Of a stretch of 10,433 bases of DNA, positions 5,978-10,433 are shown piece after piece. This DNA is from Actinomycetes bacterium. Its GTDB lineage: Bacteria > Actinomycetota > Actinomycetes > Propionibacteriales > Propionibacteriaceae. The notes under the pieces were generated by a model, which did not search any database, was not told the DNA's origin, and saw only the letters and a program-made list of their open reading frames with translations. The stretch covers positions 1 through 10,433 of the forward strand of contig WQUE01000222.1 of the NCBI GenBank assembly GCA_009785885.1, in the 5' to 3' direction. Both the position numbers and the translations under genes were made by a program. Numbering within the stretch: position 1 is the stretch's first letter; each line of letters begins with the position of its first letter.

Positions 5978-7105
5978 TCACTCGCCCAAGCCCGTGCCGA
6001 CGCGGCGGGCGGCCTCGACCCACTTGTGGTCCGTCGGTACGAGCTTGACCCGCCCCGCGACGTCGGCCAGCGGCACCGGGCACGTGTCGTCGCCGCACGC
6101 GGCCACCAGCACACCCGAGGCGCCCTGGTCGAGCATGTCGGCGGCGGCCACGCCCAGCCGCGTCGCGAGCAGGCGGTCGGCCGAACATGGCGTCCCGCCG
6201 CGCTGCACGTAGCCCAGGATCGTCACGCGCGACTCGAGCCCCGTCGCCGCTTCCAACTCCCGCGCCAGCCGGAATGTGTGCTCGCGTTGGGAGTCGACGA
6301 CGTGGGCCAGGTGATTCTTCGCGGCGCGCTTGGCCTCGGCGCTGTCCGCCCGGTCGACCAGCAGGCGCGCGGCCTCGTAGTCGGCGGTGTCGGCCTGGTC
6401 ACGGGCGCCTTCGGCGACCGCGACGACGCTGAACGTGCTGCCGCGTGCCGTCCGGGCCTTGATCGTTGCGGCGATGTTGGCGACGCTGTAAGGAATCTCC
6501 GGGATCAGGATGATGTCGGCGCCCCCGGCGAGACCGGCCGCGAGCGTCAGCCAGCCCGCCCGGTGGCCCATCAGTTCCACGATGATGATCCGGTGGTGCG
6601 AGTGGGCCGTGCTGTGCAGGCGGTCGATCGCATCCGTCGCAATCTCGCACGCGGTCGCGAAGCCGAAGCTCGTGTCGGTGCACGCGATGTCGTTGTCGAT
6701 CGTCTTCGGCAGTGAGATGACGTTCAGGCCGGCGTCCAGCAGCCGCTTGGCATTCTTTGCCGTGCCGCCGCCGCCCAGCATGACGAGGGCGTCGAGGCCG
6801 TCCTCCTCGTAGTTCTGGACGATCGTCGGCACCATGTCGCGCGTCTCCCCGTCGACGACGAACTTGTGCACCTTGTCCCGGCTCGTGCCCAGGATCGTCC
6901 CGCCCACGGTGAGGATGCCCGACAGCGCCGACGGGGTCAACTCCATGAAGCGGTTCTCGATCAGGCCCGTCACCCCGTCCCGGAAGCCGATCAGCTCCCA
7001 GCCGTAGTGACCCGTCGCGGCCTTGCCGAAACCGCGGATGGCCGCATTGAGGCCGGGGCTGTCGCCGCCGGCCGTGAGGATTCCGACTCGTTTGATGGTC
7101 GCCAT
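5978..7105 (-). CDS. pfkA: 6-phosphofructokinase (GGGGT / PKTIDND type)
   Basis: This enzyme phosphorylates fructose-6-P to fructose-1,6-bisphosphate, the committing step of glycolysis. Its 375 residues fit the family. Visible motifs: TAGGDSPGLNAAIRG (11-25), GGTILGTSR (68-76), GGGGT (111-115), PKTIDND (133-139, catalytic Asp137), the sugar-binding MGHRAGWLTL (179-188, where E. coli has MGR), PEIPY (202-206) and GYVQRGG (298-304). The Lys in PKTIDND resembles PPi-dependent enzymes, while Gly at the position matching E. coli Gly104 is the ATP-type residue. The Asp equivalent to E. coli Asp103 is Gly here. The layout matches the clostridial/actinobacterial PFK subgroup with GG(N/G)GT...PKTIDND. 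I predict ATP, but the phosphoryl donor needs an assay. The start at 7105 is fixed by a strong Shine-Dalgarno sequence (GGAGGGA, plus-strand 7111-7117) 5 nt upstream. Confidence 0.94.
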   Translation of the reverse strand: MATIKRVGILTAGGDSPGLNAAIRGFGKAATGHYGWELIGFRDGVTGLIENRFMELTPSALSGILTVGGTILGTSRDKVHKFVVDGETRDMVPTIVQNYEEDGLDALVMLGGGGTAKNAKRLLDAGLNVISLPKTIDNDIACTDTSFGFATACEIATDAIDRLHSTAHSHHRIIIVELMGHRAGWLTLAAGLAGGADIILIPEIPYSVANIAATIKARTARGSTFSVVAVAEGARDQADTADYEAARLLVDRADSAEAKRAAKNHLAHVVDSQREHTFRLARELEAATGLESRVTILGYVQRGGTPCSADRLLATRLGVAAADMLDQGASGVLVAACGDDTCPVPLADVAGRVKLVPTDHKWVEAARRVGTGLGE

Positions 7106-7248
7106 GGCTGTCCCTCCAGCGTCTGCGTAGGTCGGCGTGCCGGGAAGCGCGCGATGCGGTCATCTCAAGGCTAGTCTCTCGGACGTGGCGCCGGGCGGCC
7201 CGCGGTCAGCTGGTGGGCACCGGAACCGTGCACGAGTGACCGATAACG

Positions 7249-7305
7249 CCCATTATGTCAATACACCTCCGAGCCGTCGGCTTGCAGGTGTATTGACAGA
7301 ATGGG
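7249..7305. repeat. Long imperfect inverted repeat, 20-bp arms, 17-bp spacer
   Basis: The left arm 7249-7268 (CCCATTATGTCAATACACCT) and right arm 7286-7305 pair at 19 of 20 positions; the only mismatch is 7255 (A) against 7299 (G). The 17-nt centre itself contains CCGA-GCCG-TCGG. The arms are about 40% GC in a region far richer in GC, which makes them look foreign or functionally constrained. No T tract follows, so it is not an ordinary terminator. The arms contain outward-facing TTGACA -35-like hexamers (7293-7298 on plus, 7256-7261 on minus), but no -10 sits at the right distance from either. Possible explanations are a large double operator, a miniature inverted-repeat element, transposon-end remnants or a structured RNA. 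Confidence 0.85.
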
Positions 7306-7341
7306 ACGGTGGGCATGGCGGGGACGGGCTGCCGACTGAAG

Positions 7342-7365
7342 GGTCGTGGGCGGCGGGCCACGACC
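7342..7365. repeat. 8-bp-stem hairpin
   Basis: GGTCGTGG (7342-7349) and CCACGACC (7358-7365) form a perfect stem with an 8-nt G-rich loop. It lies 36 bp beyond the long inverted repeat and is followed by two short palindromes. No T tract is present; a terminator or RNA stem is possible. Confidence 0.4.
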
Positions 7366-7570
7366 GTTCAACCGGTTCACCCGCGGGTCAGGGGCTTTCG
7401 TCAGGACGCCTTGTCACCGGCTGCCGGACTCGTTCGTTACGATGGCCTGGTGAGGCCACGGATCGGCACGCATGGCCGATTCAGGGCCATCTTGTCGGTG
7501 GGTCACAGTCGTCGCACAGCTTTCTCACGGGCGCAGGGTACACGGTGGATGACATCGGGTTGGACGTGCG

Positions 7571-7579
7571 GGAAGGGAG
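7571..7579 (+). promoter_or_regulatory. Ribosome binding site of the HtrA-like protease
   Basis: GGGAAGGGA lies 6 nt upstream of the ATG at 7586 and complements the 3' end of 16S rRNA well. It fixes this start. Unlike xfp and lpd, this gene therefore has a leader. Confidence 0.6.
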
Positions 7580-7585
7580 TCCGGG

Positions 7586-8797
7586 ATGAAGCTGAAGGCG
7601 TTCTTGGCTGGTTTGTGTGCAGTGGCGACGACGGCGGCCGTGTTTTCCCTTGTCTCCCCCGGCGCGGAAACGATCCAGCACGTCGGCCACCCGGCTGTGA
7701 GCGCCGCGCCGTTCGGTGGCGCAGCGCACGGCGGTGCGTCGGGCGGCCAGGGTGCGAGTCCGGCGACGCCGGGTAACGGGGCCGCGAGCGGCCAAGGTGC
7801 GAGCCCGGCGACGTCGGGCAACGGCGGACCGAGCGGGCGGCATGGCCCGTCGGTGACCTGGCCCGGTGGGTCCGGCCCGGGCTCCTCGACGGCGACGGCC
7901 GCGGCGCAGTCGGTCGTGCCCGGTGTCGTGCTCGTCGACGCGGTCATCGACTACGGGACGGCGGAGTCGGCTGGGACGGGCCTGGTGGTGAGTCCGGATG
8001 GTGTGGTGGTCACGAACCATCACGTCGTCGCCAACTCGACGTCCGTCACGGTCACCGTGCCGCAGACCGGCGTCACCTACTCGGCCGATGTGCTCGGCTA
8101 CAGCACCACGGAGGATGTGGCCGTGCTCCGCCTGATCGGCGCGTCGGCTCTCACCACGGTCGTCACGAGTACCGCGGCGGCTGCGATCGGCGATCCCGTG
8201 ACCGTCGTCGGCAACGCAGGCGGGCAGGGCCGGCTCGTGACGACGAACGGCCACGTCACCGACCTGGACCAGAGCATCACCGCGACCGACGACAACGGTG
8301 CCCATCCGGAACAGTTGGCCAATTTGATCCAGGTGGACGCCTCCATGGTGCCCGGCGACTCAGGCGGGGCCACGGTCGACGCGTCTGACTCGGTCATCGG
8401 GATGAACGTGGCCGGATCGGCGAATGCGCACCAGTCTCAGAGCTACGCCATCCCGATCGCGACCGTGCTGGATGTGGAACGTCAGGTCATGACGGGACAC
8501 GGGTCCGCAACCGTGACGGTCGGGCGGACCGCGGCGCTTGGGGTGTCGGTCTCGGCCGACACGTCGAAGGGGGTCCTCATCTCCGGCATCGTGCCCGGCG
8601 GGGCGGCCGACAAGGCCGGCCTCACGGTGGGATCGACGATCACCGCGCTCGGCGGGAAGACCATCGCCGCCAACGATGACCTGAAGTCGGTCCTTTCGCG
8701 CCACCAGCCGGGCGATGACGTGTCGGTGACCTGGTCCGACCGGTCCGGGACGTCCCACACGGCGACCGTCACGCTCGGTGCCGGGCCGCTCGCCTAG
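7586..8797 (+). CDS. Secreted or membrane-anchored trypsin-like serine protease with PDZ domain (HtrA/DegP-like)
   Basis: Residues 1-24 form a Sec-type signal (MKLK, then a hydrophobic stretch to about residue 23). Cys11 is not in a lipobox. Without cleavage the segment would act as a membrane anchor. Residues about 40-105 are a flexible Gly/Ser/Ala/Pro linker with a 15-residue repeat (GQGASPATxGNG at 54-65 and 69-80). The chymotrypsin-fold domain spans about 110-300, with the triad H146 (TNHHVV), D177 (TTEDVAVL) and S259 (GDSGG), so it should be active. A PDZ domain spans about 315-400, starting with the LGVSV carboxylate-binding loop (318-322) and including the VPGGAADKAGL segment. Such proteins degrade or refold damaged envelope proteins; the family includes mycobacterial PepD. 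The gene is single, divergent from pfk, and its stop is 2 bp from the stop of the facing OB-fold gene. Confidence 0.92.
   Translation: MKLKAFLAGLCAVATTAAVFSLVSPGAETIQHVGHPAVSAAPFGGAAHGGASGGQGASPATPGNGAASGQGASPATSGNGGPSGRHGPSVTWPGGSGPGSSTATAAAQSVVPGVVLVDAVIDYGTAESAGTGLVVSPDGVVVTNHHVVANSTSVTVTVPQTGVTYSADVLGYSTTEDVAVLRLIGASALTTVVTSTAAAAIGDPVTVVGNAGGQGRLVTTNGHVTDLDQSITATDDNGAHPEQLANLIQVDASMVPGDSGGATVDASDSVIGMNVAGSANAHQSQSYAIPIATVLDVERQVMTGHGSATVTVGRTAALGVSVSADTSKGVLISGIVPGGAADKAGLTVGSTITALGGKTIAANDDLKSVLSRHQPGDDVSVTWSDRSGTSHTATVTLGAGPLA
7745..7824 (+). repeat. Tandem repeat (45-bp period) coding the protease linker
   Basis: Two 35-bp blocks, 7745-7779 and 7790-7824, match at 31 of 35 positions. 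Three of the four differences are synonymous and one changes Pro to Ser, so the peptide sequence seems to be kept. A degenerate third unit (PSGRHGPSVTWPG) may follow. Copy number probably varies between strains. Confidence 0.8.
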
Positions 8798-8799
8798 CC

Positions 8800-9189
8800 C
8801 TACTCCCCCGCCAACAGCTCGTACACCGGGTTATACATGACACGTCCGCCGTGGTCGGCGGCGATCATGCCCGACGCATCCAGGCGCCGGCTGGGCTCGA
8901 TGCCCGCGATCGTGCGGCGCCCCATCCACACCAGCCGGACCGTGCCGGTGCCGTCGGTCAGGTCGGCTTGCAGCGAGCACGTCCCCAGTCGCGGGCTCAC
9001 GGTGACGGTCTGCAGCGTGCCGCGCACCATCGCGCGACGACGGGGCACGATGGTGCCGATCGGCGTCACGCCGGCGACGGTGGTCGTCGGGTGTTCCTCT
9101 GGGGCCGGTTCCTCGTCGCTGGACAGGGCCCGGCGCAACGCGGCACCCACCCGGCGCAACACCGGTCGTCCCTCATCCGGCGGAGTCAT
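8800..9189 (-). CDS. OB-fold nucleic-acid-binding domain protein
   Basis: The product is 129 aa. Residues 1-38 are basic (LRRVGAALRRAL) then acidic and Pro-rich. Residues about 40-129 form a predicted OB fold: a beta-rich stretch (GTIVPRRRAMVRGTLQTVTV), ...ADLTDGTGTVRLVWMGRRTI, AGIEPSRRL, ...GMIAADHGGRVMYNPVYELL. This GTVRLVWxGRRxIxGIxPxRxL pattern is that of the small actinobacterial OB-fold proteins encoded next to DUF3710 and dut genes; their biological role is not established. I place the start at 9189, 8 nt after the DUF3710 stop, where GGTG and a typical N-terminus occur. An open frame continues upstream to about 9813, but that part is antisense-like shadow over DUF3710. The gene is probably translated from the same mRNA as DUF3710. 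Its stop lies 2 bp from the protease stop. Confidence 0.88.
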   Translation of the reverse strand: MTPPDEGRPVLRRVGAALRRALSSDEEPAPEEHPTTTVAGVTPIGTIVPRRRAMVRGTLQTVTVSPRLGTCSLQADLTDGTGTVRLVWMGRRTIAGIEPSRRLDASGMIAADHGGRVMYNPVYELLAGE

Positions 9190-9197
9190 GGTGTCAC

Positions 9198-9974
9198 CTA
9201 GTCGGCGGCTGCTGACGGCATCTGGTTCGCGACCAGGGACGGCGGCACGGTCATCGGGATGAGTTGGCCGGGCACGCGCGGATCGTCCCCACGGCGCACG
9301 ACCAGGTTGCAGAAGAACTCGTACAACAGGGCGGCGGGACCACCCTCCCCCTCGCGGGTGGCGGCCTCGCCCATAAGGACCCCGCGCAGCAGCCACTTCG
9401 GGCCCTCGGCGAACCAGGTGCGCGTGGCGGCCTGGCCGGCGCGCCCGTCCGGCGTTGTCACGGGCAGCACGCGGCGTACCTCCGTGCCGAACGGACCCGC
9501 GGCCAACTGCATCGTGCCGCCGGCGTCCTCGGTCGCCTTGGCCATGTCGGTGCGCACCTCGGCGAGCATCGACGAATAGGCGGGCGCCGCGAACAGCGCC
9601 ACCTCGAGGGCCGACTGGGCGTGCATGATCAGCACCGCCTGGACCTGGTTGTTCGCCGGGTTCACCTGGAGCTGCATCTTCATGCCATCGAACGGCGTCA
9701 GGATCACGGTGCCGAGGTCGAGACGTTCGACGTTGTCGGCATCCAGGTCGACCTCGCCGATGTCGAACGGACCGTCGTAGCGCCAATCCTGGCTGGCATC
9801 CAGGGCCTGCCACTCATCGAGGGGCTCCTCGTCGTCCTCGTCCTCGTCGTCCGGCTCCTCGACCTCGTCTTCGACGTCGATGTCATCCTCATCGTCGTCG
9901 GTCTGGTCCTCCAGCACCTCCTCGTCGATCGGTTCCACGATGTCGGTGGCCTTCGCCTTGCGTCCAAAGATCAC
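9198..9974 (-). CDS. DUF3710 family protein with acidic N-terminal tract
   Basis: The product is 258 aa, read from GTG 9974. It opens with (M)IFGRKAKATD, the usual beginning of actinobacterial DUF3710 proteins. Residues 17-54 carry 28 Asp/Glu out of 38 and are surely disordered. The conserved domain is about 66-245 (DGPFDIGEVD, LDLGTVILTP, ...LQVNPANNQVQAVL, ...FGTEVRRVLP, ...GPKWLLRGVLMG, ...RRGDDPRVPGQLIPM). No function is established for the family, no catalytic motif is apparent, and no signal peptide or membrane segment is present. The GTG at 9974 is favoured over an upstream GTG at 10004 because AGGAGGA (plus-strand 9984-9990) lies 9 nt before it. It sits between dut (53 nt upstream) and the OB-fold gene (8 nt downstream), a cluster conserved in Actinobacteria. 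Confidence 0.9.
   Translation of the reverse strand: MIFGRKAKATDIVEPIDEEVLEDQTDDDEDDIDVEDEVEEPDDEDEDDEEPLDEWQALDASQDWRYDGPFDIGEVDLDADNVERLDLGTVILTPFDGMKMQLQVNPANNQVQAVLIMHAQSALEVALFAAPAYSSMLAEVRTDMAKATEDAGGTMQLAAGPFGTEVRRVLPVTTPDGRAGQAATRTWFAEGPKWLLRGVLMGEAATREGEGGPAALLYEFFCNLVVRRGDDPRVPGQLIPMTVPPSLVANQMPSAAAD
9813..9926 (-). repeat. Low-complexity DNA coding the Asp/Glu tract
   Basis: Runs of GAC/GAG/GAT/GAA codons (read on plus as gtcctcgtc-type repeats) encode the acidic stretch at residues 17-54 of the DUF3710 protein. Such DNA is prone to slippage; the length probably varies among relatives. Confidence 0.7.
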
Positions 9975-10027
9975 GGTGTCACGTCCTCCTCGTGTCGCCC
10001 CCACGTACGTCTGGTGTCGCCCTCAGA

Positions 10028-10433
10028 CTACCCGGTTTCGCCGGCCGCCGGCGCGTGGCCTTCCCAGGCGCGCACGCCGCCGGTCGAGCCGTAGCCCCCC
10101 TCACCCCGGACCGAGCCCCCCTCACCCCGGACCGAGCCGGGCAACTCGTGAACGGCGACGAACCGGGCCCGGGCGACCGGCTGGACGACCAGTTGGGCGA
10201 TCAGGTCGCCGCGCGCCAACGTGATCGGGGTGACCGGATCCGTGTTGAGCAGGCACACCATGATCTGGCCGCGGTAGCCGGCATCGATCGTCCCCGGCGC
10301 GTTGACGATCGTGAGCCCGCACCGCGCCGCCAAGCCGGAGCGCGGATGGACGAAACCGGCGTAGCCCTCGGGCAGGGCGATGGCCACCCCCGTGGCCACG
10401 ACCCGGCGCTCTCCCGGCGCCAAGGTGACATCC
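10028..10433 (-). CDS. dut: Deoxyuridine 5'-triphosphate nucleotidohydrolase (dUTPase), N-terminus outside the window
   Basis: The visible 135 residues begin DVTLAPGERRVVATG and end in a stop at 10028; motif 1 and the true start are off the right edge. The enzyme hydrolyses dUTP to dUMP and PPi, keeping uracil out of DNA and feeding dTMP synthesis, as a homotrimer. Visible trimeric-dUTPase motifs: motif 2 PRSGLA; motif 3 NAPGTIDAGYRGQI (catalytic Asp and the Tyr that discriminates deoxyribose); motif 4 GDLIAQLV; and motif 5 RGEGGYGSTGG near the C-terminus. Motif 5 is preceded by an extra copy, so the tail reads GSVRGEGG-SVRGEGG-YGSTGG. About 18 residues (VRAWEGHAPAAGETG and neighbours) extend beyond motif 5. 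It is first in sequence order of the dut - DUF3710 - OB-fold cluster, all read leftward. Confidence 0.95.
   Translation of the reverse strand, partial: DVTLAPGERRVVATGVAIALPEGYAGFVHPRSGLAARCGLTIVNAPGTIDAGYRGQIMVCLLNTDPVTPITLARGDLIAQLVVQPVARARFVAVHELPGSVRGEGGSVRGEGGYGSTGGVRAWEGHAPAAGETG
10095..10136 (-). repeat. Perfect 21-bp tandem duplication inside dut
   Basis: 10095-10115 and 10116-10136 are identical 21-mers lying head to tail and in frame. They add seven residues (SVRGEGG) just before and within motif 5 of dUTPase. The perfect identity suggests a recent event or ongoing slippage. Confidence 0.9.

Larger units (their letters stand above)
7106..7585. other. 480-bp intergenic region without a convincing gene
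   Basis: This is the longest gene-free stretch of the window, between the divergent pfk and protease genes. It holds the pfk ribosome binding site (7111-7117), a candidate pfk -10 (TAGCCT on the minus strand, plus-strand 7168-7173), the long inverted repeat at 7249-7305, a hairpin at 7342-7365, palindromes AACCGGTT (7370-7377) and ACCCGCGGGT (7379-7388), a possible rightward -10 TACGAT (7438-7443) and the protease ribosome binding site. A frame open from 7137 to 7589 ends in an ATGA overlap with the protease start and could begin at GTG 7185, 8 nt after TAGTCT (7172-7177). Its third codon positions lack the strong G/C bias of the real genes and its product resembles nothing I know, so I do not call it a gene. 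Confidence 0.6.

Noticed and set aside
6399..7163. 254-aa minus-strand frame starting at ATG 7163, 5 nt after a TAGCCT hexamer
   Set aside because: It runs out of frame through pfk; composition is typical of a frame-shifted shadow.
7256..7298. TTGACA hexamers in the inverted-repeat arms as -35 promoter elements
   Set aside because: No TANNNT-like -10 lies 16 to 18 bp downstream on either strand.
7249..7305. CRISPR repeat or rho-independent terminator
   Set aside because: There is a single pair of inverted arms, no regularly spaced direct repeats, and no T tract after the stem.
9190..9813. Long N-terminal extension of the OB-fold frame
   Set aside because: It overlaps the conserved DUF3710 domain in another frame and is Arg/Gly/Pro-rich. 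The ATG at 9189 gives the normal family length and follows the DUF3710 stop by 8 nt.
1..10433. tRNA or rRNA genes, prophage or intact insertion sequence
   Set aside because: I saw no tRNA-like cloverleaf, rRNA segment, transposase, integrase or phage structural gene on either strand.

Overview
The window reads as chromosomal DNA of a high-GC Gram-positive bacterium (Actinomycetota). Three things point there: strong G/C bias at third codon positions with long antisense shadow frames; the actinobacterial cluster dut - DUF3710 protein - OB-fold protein at the right end; and several genes whose start codon lies 6 to 7 nt after a TANNNT -10 hexamer, the arrangement of leaderless transcripts. A family such as Propionibacteriaceae would fit the carbohydrate enzymes, but the sequence alone does not settle this.

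Layout. 1-194 (-): 5' end of a CBM48/isoamylase-type glycoside hydrolase, probably a glycogen debranching enzyme, cut by the window edge. 399-2813 (+): phosphoketolase (xfp), divergent from it. 2814-2892: two hairpins between convergent genes. 2893-4425 (-): MurA-type enolpyruvyl transferase with an N-terminal XRE helix-turn-helix. 4426-4558: divergent control region with three symmetric elements and two back-to-back leaderless promoters. 4559-5953 (+): dihydrolipoamide dehydrogenase. 5978-7105 (-): 6-phosphofructokinase of the GGGGT/PKTIDND type. 7106-7585: 480 bp with no convincing gene but a 20-bp-arm inverted repeat and further hairpins. 7586-8797 (+): exported HtrA-like trypsin/PDZ protease with a Gly/Ser/Ala-rich linker containing a 15-residue repeat. 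8800-9189 (-): OB-fold protein. 9198-9974 (-): DUF3710 protein with a very acidic N-terminus. 10028-10433 (-): dUTPase lacking its N-terminus at the window edge.

How the genes relate. The left two thirds is central carbon metabolism: glycogen or alpha-glucan breakdown, phosphoketolase, phosphofructokinase and the E3 subunit of 2-oxoacid dehydrogenases, mostly as single, separately promoted genes. The XRE-MurA fusion puts a peptidoglycan-precursor enzyme and a DNA-binding domain on one chain, next to a plausible operator. The right end is a housekeeping nucleotide and nucleic-acid cluster read leftward.

I see no clear new defence system, phage or CRISPR. The best leads are the unexplained inverted repeat at 7249-7305, the palindrome-rich XRE-MurA/lpd divergent region, and the 21-bp duplication inside dUTPase motif 5.
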